Of a DNA stretch of 27,287 nucleotides, positions 9,946 to 20,089 are shown piece by piece (within the stretch, counting starts at the first letter, position 1; every line of letters starts with the position of its first letter). Made by a program: the position numbers and the translations under genes. Origin of the DNA: Gnetum montanum. Taxonomy: Eukaryota > Streptophyta > Gnetopsida > Gnetales > Gnetaceae. The notes below the pieces were generated by a model. It was not told where the DNA came from. It worked only from the letters and a program-made list of their open reading frames with translations, and made no database searches. The DNA is taken from the NCBI GenBank assembly GCA_015680685.1, contig MNCI01030254.1, forward strand, positions 1 through 27,287, in the 5' to 3' direction.

Positions 9946-11982
9946 ATGTCTCTTTCACAAGACTATGATAACACAACAACTAGTAAGCTAATTCATTGGA
10001 GAACGAACAAATTATACAATGATAAAGATGAATTTTGGAGTACTCAATCTGATGTAGGGGTCTCCTATGTACATAAAAAAAGACAACATCATCCCAACTC
10101 ACAAATTCATAACCTACCTAGTGACGATGAACCCTTGCTGACCATTAAGAGCCTAATGCATATACAAGAGGTTGTTCGAATATCCCATAGGCAATGCAAG
10201 GAAAGCCTTCTACCAAAGCTTGATTTAAACAAATTTTCCAAGTTTTTAGGAGGCTATGATTTAGATTCGCAATATCATTTACAAGCCTTTCGTGATGCTT
10301 GTGTATGGAAGAATATTGATAATGGGTGGCAAAAACTTAAGCTCTTTCCTATGACACTCGTTGGCCAAGCAAAACTATGGTATAGATCCTTAAAACCAAC
10401 ATCAATTCGTAGATGGCCATCAATGGTAGAACTCTTTACTGAATGATATCAAACCTATGCCAGAGTATCAGCCTTAAGGAGGCAAATCCAAGAATGGAAA
10501 TAAGGGCAACATAAAACCTTGGACATGGCCTTAGAAAGATACTATTCATTGTTAAACAATTGCCTAGGCCATGGATTCTTTGAGAAAATGCTAATGTATC
10601 ACATCATGGATGGGCTACGTAATGAAACAAGGAAAACCCTAGGGATGTATTCCCTAGGTCAACTATACGAACTATGGATCCACCAATTCCAAGAGCTTAT
10701 TAAGCAGGTAGCAAAAGAAGAAGAAGAGATGGCTAAATGGGAGAATGTTGAAAAATATCAATGGAACCAAAATATCAATTTAATAAAGGTCCATAACTAG
10801 GAAGAGGAGAAATCAACTCATCTTAAGGAGCTGGAATCATCTTTGTCAATACTACAATCACTAGATGAAATTGAGGCAAAGATCAATAAGATGATGGAAT
10901 GGATATAGGAAAAGTGTGGAGAATATGCCAACACTATTAGAGGTAGGACCATGAAGAACCAAGAAGTAGGACAAAACATCCTTAGATAATCAAAAAGAAG
11001 GGTTGAATAGAATAAGAGCTCAACTGCCAATCATACATATCAATGTAATGTTTGTTTGTATGATCATCCCAAAGGCCAATGCCCAATCTTGCCACATTTA
11101 CATGAATATTGGGGAGGAATGATACATCTAGAGTTTATACAAAAATACTGTGTTCAATCACAGTGGGAAAAATCCCAGTCATGGTGGAGGCCACCCTCAA
11201 ACTGGTCGCACCCATCATTTCATCTGAACCTTAGTGCTTATCAGGTTCAACATCCTATTTCCCCAACCAAGTCAACATCCTCTATCTCATCACATTGTTA
11301 TCATTCTCCTAAGTACTATCAACCCATATCCTATCCAACATGATTACCACCTCATGTACCTTACACTTCTCCTTAATTTCAATATTCTTATCTTTCACCT
11401 CCTTCTAAATTTCCACTAATTGTACCCAAAGGGTTTGCACCATAGCATCAACCCATGAATGTTACTTGTGCTTCTACTGTCAATAGCAGTGGGAATCCTC
11501 CACAACATCATAGGCGTCCCTTCTTTAGAAATGACCATAGAAAGGGACACCTCAGCTCTGAAACCACTATATCCTCCAACTCAGCACAAGTTCAACATTG
11601 TGATGCATCTTTCTCCATGAACCCTACGCCTCGTGTTACCTTATTTGGGCCAACACTCAACACTCCAACAACTATGCAGCCCAATGGATATAGTCACATA
11701 GGGAGACATATCGATCCTTGCATACCATCTTACAGTCACGGGTGCCATAGTGGGTTAACTATTCATCAATTAACTACATCTTATAAATTTCCCCACTATG
11801 CTTACTATAATCAAGTGTGTGAACCCCACTCTGGGTACATTCCAACCACGACATCAAAAGACATCCCATGGTTCAGATATGATTGGGTTTCAATATTTCC
11901 AACATGTAAGAATCCCAACCTTCCATTTATTAATTCTAGCCATGCTCAATCATTTAGCTATGGCGGATATCCCCCATTCTAA
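9946..11982 (+). pseudogene. gag of copy B (nine in-frame stops, no frameshift)
   Basis: A single frame of 679 codons from ATG 9946 to TAA 11980. Residues about 80-240 match the retrotransposon gag (capsid) fold of plant Ty3/gypsy elements: PKLDLNKFSKFLGGYD, then KLFPMTLVGQAKLWYRSL, then the YARVSALRRQI region. Residues about 366-378 form a zinc knuckle CNVCLYDHPKGQC (CX2CX3HX4C), the Athila-type spacing. The remainder is Pro/Ser/Gln/His-rich. The product would package element RNA in a virus-like particle. Nine internal stops (10444, 10501, 10798, 10906, 10987, 11008, 11341, 11374, 11443) are each one C-to-T step from CGA, CAA or CAG, and every segment between them stays in register. No protease follows. 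Confidence 0.88.
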
Positions 11983-13317
11983 CAACACAGAATTAATAAA
12001 TGTTTTTTCGTTTCTTTAATTTTACACTTTTTTGTTTTCTAGTTTTTCACCTTTTAATTTATTATTTTATCTTTTTGTCTTTTTATCTTTTTATGAGTAA
12101 TCTCATCTATGAATAAAGCACTCATGTGACTTGTTGGTTGAGGTGTTGTTCTATGCCATTGAGTCTTAGGTAACTAATTATTTGGACAACAACATCCACT
12201 CATCCATTCTATTAATAAGAGGTCCTACCCTGGGTACAATGATATTCTTGACATCATTAAAACTTAAAGTAATTTTGTGCTCATTATGCCCAGAGTGAAG
12301 AATGATGGACTAAGAAGGAATGGCTAGGGTGTGACATCAAGGAAACTTGTGGAGTCCCTTTGGTGACATCTGTGAGAGTTACTATGCAGCCTGGTTGTAC
12401 TAAGATCCTTGTAGATCTAATGAAAAATGGGAGTAAGAGTAATAAAGGCACTTAGTTTAGAAAAAAAATGCTATTCTAGGGGGTTCCACTAGAAAGACAT
12501 GCACCCATGCTTGAAGGTAGGTGACTTCTCTAGATTAAGCATTGACAGAAAAAAAATGTGTGCCGCAAAGAAAAAATCACTCCTCCATTGAATGAAATGC
12601 CAAGTGATCATATGCCTTGATGTCATGTGGCTCTGATGGTTGTCCATCATGGGATGAAATAATGCAATGTCACTAATCAAGGGAATGGACTTGGTCTTGA
12701 TTTTGGAATGATGGGTTAATGACACATTAATCATGCCATACAGTCAGGATTCATTGTGCCCTGGGTCAGTTACCTCATGTTCCACTCTCTGCAATCCCTT
12801 CTACAATTTTTCCCATCTCACTATTCATGTAATTGGGACTTGTGACTTGTGTAGCATTGGATTTATACCTCATCACAGTGGTATTTACATGTGTGTGTTT
12901 TGTGAAATTGGTGTAGATTGCATTTAACCCTTCTAGTGCCTATGGACATTTTAATGTGTGGTTATGCAAGGGCATTATAGGTTCAAATCTACTTTGGGGA
13001 GGACCCACTTGCGTGACTTTTGTAATTTGTACTTGTTACACATCATCATCACATTATTTTATACCATTCAAGAATTGCATTACCAACATTATTATTTTCC
13101 TCATCATCCTTCTGGTTCAAATGTTCCTTTGTACCAAAACATGTCCTTTTTTCTTTTTCTAATTCATGTATTTCATTATCAGCTTCTACACCATTATACT
13201 TTTTTGTGCCTTCTGGTCTATTTCACATTACTCTTGACCTTTTACACCAACATCAAGTCCTTCATTTTTGACATTAGAATTTCAAAAATTTATCAACTCT
13301 TCTAAGTACCCTATTTT
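11983..13317 (+). other. Inter-ORF non-coding spacer of copy B
   Basis: After the gag stop comes a T-rich run (12003-12095) and then about 1.2 kb alignable with 273-1740 of copy A and with copy C; the clearest shared landmark is TTATGCAAGGGCA and TGGGGAGGAC at about 12963-13005. Short ORFs here (12489-12734 on -, 12733-12927, 12956-13162 and 12958-13305 on +) overlap in different frames and are not kept in A or C, so I treat them as chance. This is where pol would be expected; nothing resembling it is present. Confidence 0.65.
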
Positions 13318-13420
13318 TGATAGGCCATGATATCGGGTACCTAATATTGAGTTGGACGCGATATCGGGGTCATGCTATTGGGTATGCAATATTGCATCCT
13401 CAAAAACTCTATATGTGGAC
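13318..13420 (+). promoter_or_regulatory. Internal GATATCG array and TATA-like box ahead of ORF2, copy B
   Basis: GATATCGGGTAC at 13329-13340 is identical to 9003-9014 in the U3 of the same element; CGATATCGGGG and GCAATATTGC (13386-13395) follow. Then comes AACTCTATATGTGG (13406-13419), which lines up with TCCTGTAAATATCG of copy A and TTCTATAAATAGCG of copy C. The block looks like a second, internal copy of the LTR's upstream control region. The solo LTR inserted at 13441 now separates it from ORF2. Confidence 0.5.
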
Positions 13421-13440
13421 CCCCTTGTGCACATAAACAT

Positions 13441-14459
13441 TGATGAGTGGCGAGGTACCCCTACACTCAACCATACGAAACGAGCGTAGCACTTGCGATC
13501 CGATCGAACTCCGCAGACTAAATGCCTAAACGCCCCATGGAACACTTGGGGGTTAATCGTTCGTTGTCTTCCTAGGCTTGCTTGTATGTGTCACAGTGTA
13601 TGGTTAAGCAAGTCTAAGGTATATGATTTTTTTGGTATTTTTTGGTTTATCTCCTAAGTTATGAGGTTGAAGGATTGAGGAACTAACTAACTCTAACTAC
13701 AACACTAAGTCCTAGCGTTAGCATCCGTTTCCACTTGTCGTACACACCCTGAACTGTGCAACTATGGCTACCAAACACTAATCATTACTGGGATCACCAC
13801 ACGTAACACACGTGCTTGAAGTGGTCATACTGAGGCACCTAGTTAGCCTAAGTGCGATAAGTAGCTAATTCTTTGGCTAGCCGTACACACCCGTGGGTGC
13901 TCGTAGCCAAGTCGTACTTATCCCACGTTCTAGCCTAATGCGGTGAGTAGCCAATTCCTTGACTAGCCATACACATTGGACTACCACTGGGGTTACCAAG
14001 CAGTCACAATGCTCGTAATCAAGTCGTACTCCTGCGTTGCGACGAGCAGCCGATTCCTTGACTAGCCGTACACATTCGTAGATGCTCGTAATCAAGTTGT
14101 ACTCGTGCGCACTAACAATAAGTAATAAATAACAATAAATAAAACCATGTACTGCAAGGTTTATCCAATCAAGTTTATCTTTATTACCGTACACAACTTG
14201 TGTTCAGGTTACAAAGTTGCTTGAATAAAGAGCCGTTCACTCTAGGACTCCTACTGTGGGCACATGGGAAATTAATCTAACTCTGGAGTGTTCAAGTTGC
14301 CAGAGCTTTGCTACTTCTAGCCAGGATGAGAAATGAGGGGAGTGTCACCTCTTATTTATAGATGTGGCGGTGGACCGCAATATCACGTACGCGATATCGC
14401 AGGGGATGCAATATCACGTCGGCCGCGATATCGCGGCTTGTGCAATCTGCGTCTCATCA
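13441..14459 (-). mobile_element. Nested solo LTR, reverse orientation, with AACAT target duplication
   Basis: Read on the minus strand it begins TGATGAGACGCAG (14459 down) and ends TACCTCGCCACTCATCA (at 13441), the same termini as the copy B LTRs. The 5-bp duplication AACAT is perfect at 13436-13440 and 14460-14464. TATAAATA is at 14360-14353 and AATAAA at 14185-14180 (minus strand). It is 1,019 bp and keeps many CpG sites that the flanking B LTRs have lost, so it is younger. A solo LTR forms by recombination between the two LTRs of a complete insertion; gag and ORF2 of that insertion are gone. Confidence 0.93.
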
Positions 14460-14464
14460 AACAT

Positions 14465-14932
14465 CATTTGCAACTATTCATGTGGGGGGAGTTTTTCAAA
14501 TTTTCTTCCACGAATTGTGACTTGCACACCTCTTGGTCAAACAACCATAACTAGCTCGCTAGCACTTCAATTCTCATTTCGATTGAACCTACCTGAACCT
14601 AGAGTGTTCAACTTAGTCATGGGGAAAGGGTACACTCCAAATTGTGCATAAATTTTTTGAAATTCATCATCACCTAAAGGATACTATAAAGGATAATTAC
14701 TTATAAAAATGATAAACATGTTGCAAAAAACAATCTAATCTCCTCACTTACATTGGGAATTTAAACTTTGAGGTCACTAGATCAAATTAGGCTCAATACT
14801 AAAACTTTTGGGGGACATTTTACTAACTACAAATCACACAAAATAAGAAAATGAATTCATTAAGGTAAGAAGTAAGGTATAACTTAACTTTTGTAAGAAA
14901 CCTTACTAATGATTAGCCTCGTGTGCTTATAG
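14465..14932 (+). other. ORF2 leader with a putative intron, copy B
   Basis: Aligns by eye with 1836-2302 of A (CATAACT, then CATGGGG). The stretch before the ORF2 start has a strong branch-point match TACTAAT at 14904-14910 and the acceptor TTATAG at 14927-14932, abutting the ATG. The donor seen in A (GAGGTAAGC) corresponds here to GAGTGTTCAA near 14602 and is probably lost. Two overlapping small ORFs at 14333-14651 cross the solo LTR boundary and are chance. Confidence 0.45.
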
Positions 14933-17688
14933 ATGGCCCCTAAACATGAAAAACAAGAAGGACCCTCTCAAGGTGTGTCAAAACAACCGAGGAGAGGAAG
15001 AGGTTCGGTGTCTCTCGAAGAATGTGTGGAGAAAGAGGCACAATCATTCAGCATCCATCAAGAGCCCCCTACTACTATATAGTTGGGATAGGTGGAAGGA
15101 GGAGCTGTTGAAGCACCTGAATAGGGACAACACCTCACATTGTCCTCGGAGTGTGTTTAGGCCATCCATGAAAGGTCCACATCAGTAGCAATGATCGTGG
15201 AATTGAGCTTCAAACCTTTCATGGAGTTTTCTCCTGAGGCCATTAGGGACTAGCTCAAGGGATTTCCATTATGGCCTATCCTCTCTAAAAGAAATGCTTG
15301 GTACTTAGGAGAAATGTACCAATTTTGGCATAATAAGGAAGAGGGCACCATAGTTGACATTGGTGGTGTGACTATCGATTTTCCCACCAAGGTCATCTTG
15401 GAAGTATTAAATCTTTCGAATATAGGGCCAAAAGTTGCTCACCTGCTCACTTGCTTTGATGCCGATGCGCAAAGAATATGGTTGAAGAGGGCATATGGTA
15501 AAGAAGAAAAGACATATGGAGAATTGACACTGGAAGAAAGGATATACTTAAAAATTTGTACTTATCACATCTTCCCCATAAGAGGATTGAACCAAATCTC
15601 AACATATGTAACAAGATGAAGTGTGATATTGATGGGCAAGGTTAATGCTAACCTTCTGCATCTATATTTCATGGAGATCTTGAGGTGGTTTGAAGAATGT
15701 AAGACAGGGAAGTTCACATTGCCCTTTCCTTGTCTTATTAGGAAGCTATGCAAGCATGCTGGAATTGTAAAAGAGCCTAAAATGCTTCGTTTGTTGAATT
15801 GCTGAAGCCACTAGCCCTAAGAAAATGTGTTGGTAAGATGCTAGAGCTAGAGCAAGAATAGATAGTGGGACCCCCTGTAACTCAAATTGTAGGTCCCTGC
15901 CAACTTCCAAGCCTTAGGCCTAGTCAACAACAAGAAGCAGGGCCTAGCACAAGTCAGTGAGACCAACTGTCGCCACCACCGTAGGATTATTGACTGTCAA
16001 TGAACCATCTTAGGGCCATCACTAAGATGGTCGATTGGGGAAGTCATGATGACTCTAATCTCTTCTGGGTCATCGATGACACCGTACGACCCATAGTTTC
16101 TATTGATCGTGCACGAGGTGAAGTGTCCATCTAAATAGGAGGAGGGGAGATCCATTGGTCATAATAGATTTTAGGGACCGTTGCATCTTTCTAGGTGTAA
16201 TTGGAAATGGGTGAAGGGGTCACAATAGTGATCATGCAACACAAGATGCAGTGGGAGCTATAGAAGTGATCACAGACCACATCAAAGAATCTTTCAATGT
16301 CCCTGTTGTGCCACCGGTGGATTTCACAGGAGCATGTGATGCTTAAATTCTGGCCAGTCCCTCAATGACTCCTGCAGAGCATGAGAATGTCCTTGATCGA
16401 TTACAATAGACATGACAAGTAATGATGTCCTTGTTGATATCATAGCATCACAATCAAACCTCATCTCCACTAAAGGGAAGCTGGTCATGGCAGAGACCAG
16501 GGCTGAGCATGTGGAAGCAGAGTTGGTAAGACTCCAAGAGAGGCTTGTTACCCTACAAGCTACGCAACGAGACCCATCTCATTTTGTTCCCACAGACTAG
16601 TTGGACACCTTCAAGATGGAGCAACTCAATAAGCTATTGGTAGACAATAAAAGAGTGATAGAGGAGAAGGAGAGGGTTGACTAGGATGCCTCTAAGGCAT
16701 AAGCACAAACGTACGTGCACGCCAAGGCACTCAGAGCCTTACAAGAAGAGAATAAATAGCTCACCACTAACAATCTTCGGTTGACCACTGTGGGGAAACA
16801 AAAGAATGTTCTCGAAGAAAACTTTCAGTAGTTATGAGAATAGTTGATCAGGGTCAACCAAGACATGAATCATTTGGCAAGAGAGAATTGAACCCTCTCA
16901 ATGGAGGAGGTATGCGCAATTTGGCAAAAGACGACCATTGAAATAAGTGCATGGAAAAATGAGGCCAAGTGGCATCAAAAGTTAAAGGAGCATTTTAGAG
17001 ACTACGTGGGGATGTACAAGAAAGTCATTGAGAAGGAGATCCATATGGCCAAGGCCCACATCAACACCTTCAGTGCTCAACACATTAATTGGTGGGTCAT
17101 TTGGACACATATGCATTTGTCCACTAGGCAAAGCTTAAAAGCTGGGACCTGCAGATTCAAGATCTCATAGAGTACATGGGATTGGCAAACCTGTAGTATG
17201 CTAATCTAGTGATGTTGATAGTAGGATGATTGAGAATAGAGCTCAAAAAGTAGGTAGCTACCACTTATGCTAAATATGAAGTAGAATTTGCAGAGCACAA
17301 GAAAACATTGCAAAGGCTAGAAGTTGTAAATTCTAAACTAGAGGTGGTTAAGGCATGCTACCAAGGGTAGAAAGATGTTGTGGTAGACTTGGCTTGACAG
17401 CTTATAGATTTCTAGAAGTACAGGGACAAAGCTAGAGCCTATGAGGAGGAATGACAGTTGTTTACGACCTAGTATGTTAAAGAAAATCAAATGTTTTTGC
17501 AACTACTGTGTCCATGGGAGGTGCCGACTCTGTCAAACATTGGAGCATCAACATGGATAGCATAGGACCCCCGAACTAAAGAGGAAAAGCTCCAGGCACT
17601 ATTGTAGAGCCATCAAATTCCAAAACCTAGAGCACAAGACAAGGGGAAGCATCCCATGGAGAAACCACCACCACCAAGAACCACATGA
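14933..17688 (+). pseudogene. ORF2, copy B: PMD-like/plant transposon protein with coiled coil (broken)
   Basis: About 918 codons from ATG 14933 (MAPKHEKQEG) to TGA 17686, in one register except for one shift near 17,100. Residues about 120-280 form the conserved domain: GTIVDIGGVTIDF, a helical stretch, ICTYHIFPIRG, a GKVNANLLHLYFMEIL segment and LPFPCLIRKLCKHAGI (263-278). This layout resembles the 'putative plant transposon protein'/Athila-ORF families, related to the plant mobile domain; this is recognition by eye. Residues about 490-840 are coiled-coil-like (LVMAETRAEHVEAEL; LSMEEVCAIWQK at about 655). The end has CPWEVP, then GASTWIA, DPRTKEEK and a Pro-rich tail. Most stops come from CAG, CAA or CGA; the TGA at 15617 looks like a lost TGG. 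No membrane segment is obvious, unlike env-like genes known at this position. Confidence 0.75.
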
Positions 17689-17861
17689 GTTCCTACAAAA
17701 TTTTGTAATTTTTTTGTCCATGTTCCAATTTTTTTGTATTCAATTCTCCACTACAGCATTAATAAATTCCTAGTTAGTCCATAATCCCATACTTATCCAC
17801 TGTGTAATCAATGGAGCTTTTTCTCATTTTGTTTGACTCGAGGACAATTTTTCATTCAGTC

Positions 17862-17870
17862 ATGGGGGTA
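17862..17870 (+). other. Polypurine tract of copy B
   Basis: ATGGGGGTA immediately before the 3' LTR start (TGATGAATCA, 17871), preceded by TTTTTCATTCAGTC, as in copy A. Confidence 0.8.
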
Positions 17871-18719
17871 TGATGAATCATAATTTAGTAGGCTCCGATA
17901 TCAGATCCACAATACTGGGTACACGATATCACAACCTAAGAAGTGGTATCGGATAAATGATATCGTGACTCCTATGCGAGCCTATAAATACACATGTAGG
18001 CACATGAGAGTTAGAAGGTAGTTTTAACTAGAAGTTAGTTTTCATTTTTAGTTCTTCTCAACCATTTCTCCTAGTGCATGCCTATAGTGTGATGATTGTA
18101 ATTGTACAACACCTTTATTTGAGCATGACATACTTGGACATGCACATGACTAGAAATAAAGATCAAGATTACTTCATCATTGCAACATTCACTTAGTTTA
18201 ATTATTTAATTACTTTCTTAATTAATACTTCTCTACCCTTAACTCCTATTAAACATGGAATGAGTATGACTTAATCATGAGCATTTAAGTGTGACTACTT
18301 GGTAACGTAGTAGCGTACTTAGGATCTGTGCTTGGTAATCCCAATAGTAGTGATGCAAGAGGTCTAAGATGTGTACGGATGATTAAGGAATGGATGCTCA
18401 TCGCACTTAGGCTAGTTAAGACTCTATCCTCCCATGTTCTATTAGCTTAGCTCTCTCCCCCTTTTCCTCCTAGCTTAATTAAAGTGATTTTACATTGCCT
18501 CTAGGAGTAGCACTAGGTTATAAACCACATCATAGACCTCACTCTAGACTAAACCATATGTGACAAAGCATATACTAGTCTAGGTCAGAAGATAGCGAAC
18601 TGCAATCAATAAGTAACTATCTAGATACTACAACTAGCCTATCTACAAAGTTCGACCAAATCGTGCATGAAATGCTCGTATTCGTATGGTTGAGTGTAGG
18701 GGTACCTCGCCACTCATCA
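17871..18719 (+). repeat. 3' LTR of copy B
   Basis: 849 bp, TGATGA to TCATCA; TATAAATA at 17983-17990 and AATAAAGATC from 18155. It is collinear with 8949-9812 throughout. Many differences are C/T or G/A exchanges at former CpG or CHG sites, for example GGTTCCAATATC versus GGCTCCGATATC in U3. It ends 340 bp from the LTR tail of copy C, which points the other way. Confidence 0.9.
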
Positions 18720-19059
18720 TAGGCTAATAAAAAGTTTCTCAAATTATGATACTTACCAGTTGAGGGGATTTAGATCCAAAGAATAAGAAGAATTTATTAA
18801 TAGAATAGTTATCCAGCACTTTGCAATGATATGAACAAGATGTGAAGCAACTGTAGCTTTTAAATTTCTATAATGGTTGTAACTGCTAGAGGCTACTATG
18901 TAAAGACTAGAGTAGATTTGTTAAAGAAGGTAGAATAGAAGAAGAAAGAAGGATTGAGATCAGAAAAAGGATTGTATAGGCTGCTTAATAAAATGATAGT
19001 TTAAATAGGTTCTTCTATCTCTTTTAGCTCTATCTTTTAATTTGTATTTGTAGTTGGCT
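18720..19059. other. Short AT-rich spacer between copies B and C
   Basis: About 340 bp with no ORF and no repeat I recognise. The U5 end of copy C's LTR should lie near its right edge but has decayed: the expected terminal TGATGA (plus strand) is not found around 19,050-19,060. AGGCTAAT at 18721-18728 also occurs upstream of the 5' LTR of B (8921-8928), 20 bp away from that LTR. Confidence 0.4.
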
Positions 19060-19869
19060 AGCTTCTTCTTTCTATTTATATTGAAATATACTAAGCAATT
19101 TGGTTGAATTTTGTAGACTTTAGCTCTCTAAATATACTAGGTCTAGGAAGTGAATCTAATAGATGTAATCATTGTCTTCTCAATTTCACTTGTGAAGTGC
19201 AAAGGTATGATTAAGTGTAACTAAGGCACATGATTTCATTAATTCATCCAAGTGTTGAAGATAATGTAATTAAATGTTTAACTAATCTAATAACTAAATA
19301 ATTCTTAACTAATCCTAACATAAGCATCTATTTTCACTTTTCATACACATCTTGAACACATTGCAATGCTACTGGGTTACTAAGTATTAGGTGCTACTGG
19401 GATCACCAAGCATTAATGTATGCTTGAAGTGGTTGTACTTATGTGTGTTAATTATTTGTATAAATTAATTACATAAAATCATTAAATTAAATTGTAGGAA
19501 TAAGAAATTCATGAAGTAAACATTAAGTTAACTCCAAGTGCTACAAGGTTTATTAAGAAATCTCATCTTTATTGTTGTTCACATTTAGGTCCTCAAGTAC
19601 ATCACTGCTGAAATAAAGATTCATATACTTTTCAACTCCTACTATGGGCACTTAGAAAATATTCTAACTTTAGGAAGAGAAAAATATAATAGTTTGAATA
19701 GTAAGTAATGATTGGATGTCATAAATGCAATTGGTTTGTGCATTTATACATGCAACATAAGACACTACATCAACACGTACATGTTAACGTAGCAAACCAC
19801 ACATTGACACGATCACTTTGATAGGATTGCATTGATGGGACATTGTCAATGAAGGTAGATGATGACTCA
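19060..19869 (-). repeat. 3' LTR of copy C
   Basis: On the minus strand it begins TGAGTCATCAT at 19869, one step from the TGATGAATCAT of A and B. TATAAAT is at 19748-19742 and AATAAAGATGAG starts at 19573. Downstream it follows copy A closely (TTAGGATTAGTTA, TTCACTTCCTAGA, AAATTC, TGCTTAGT), then fades near 19,060 without a clean TCATCA. U3 has neither the GATATCG repeats of B nor the AACTAGG repeats of A; TCAATG/CATTGA words recur instead (GTGTCAATGTG, CATTGACAATG). Confidence 0.75.
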
Positions 19870-19870
19870 G

Positions 19871-19879
19871 TACCCCCAT
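19871..19879 (-). other. Polypurine tract of copy C
   Basis: ATGGGGGTA on the minus strand, one base ahead of the LTR start at 19869 and preceded by CATTCGATC, matching the tracts of A and B. Confidence 0.75.
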
Positions 19880-20089
19880 GATCGAATGGAAACTTTTCCT
19901 TGAGTGAACAAAAGGAGGAATAAGCTTCTTAGAAAATTTTGTAAAGGTATGGCATTATTGAATAACTAACTGACATAGAAACTAAGTCAAACAAATGCTA
20001 AGTGCTCAAGTGTATGGATTTACAATTTTTACAAAAATTGGTATTCATGATAACAAAATTGAACACCATGACAAACAACTCCTTTGGTG

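Larger units (their letters stand above)
8949..18719 (+). mobile_element. Copy B: full-length non-autonomous Athila-like LTR retrotransposon with gag and ORF2
   Basis: Two same-direction LTRs (8949-9812 and 17871-18719), alike at roughly nine of ten positions by eye, bound an interior with primer binding site, gag, spacer, internal promoter-like array, ORF2 and polypurine tract. A reverse-oriented solo LTR (13441-14459) is nested inside; without it the element is about 8.75 kb. No protease, reverse transcriptase, RNase H or integrase motif is visible in any frame, so movement would have needed a helper. No clear 5-bp target duplication flanks the pair (CAAGT left, TAGGC right), so one edge may have changed since insertion. 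Confidence 0.88.

Noticed and set aside
12733-13305. Overlapping ORFs in the copy B spacer as a pol remnant
   Set aside because: No reverse transcriptase, RNase H or integrase motif can be read, and the frames are not shared with copies A and C.
13877-14110. Repeated words in the solo LTR (CCGTACACA, TGCTCGTA, AAGTCGTACT, GATTCCTTGACTAGCC) as a CRISPR-like or satellite array
   Set aside because: The repeats are short, irregularly spaced and internal to the LTR; the genome is plant-like. They are an LTR-internal imperfect tandem repeat at most.
13877-14194. 105-codon minus-strand ORF inside the solo LTR
   Set aside because: It crosses the R/U5 region including the poly(A) signal and has no counterpart in the B, A or C LTRs; length is explained by chance in a GC-richer, younger LTR.
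8921-18728. AGGCTAAT at 8921-8928 and 18721-18728 as the target duplication of copy B
   Set aside because: The left copy is 20 bp away from the LTR start instead of adjacent, and gypsy-type elements make 5-bp duplications. The immediate 5-mers (CAAGT and TAGGC) differ, so no duplication is called.
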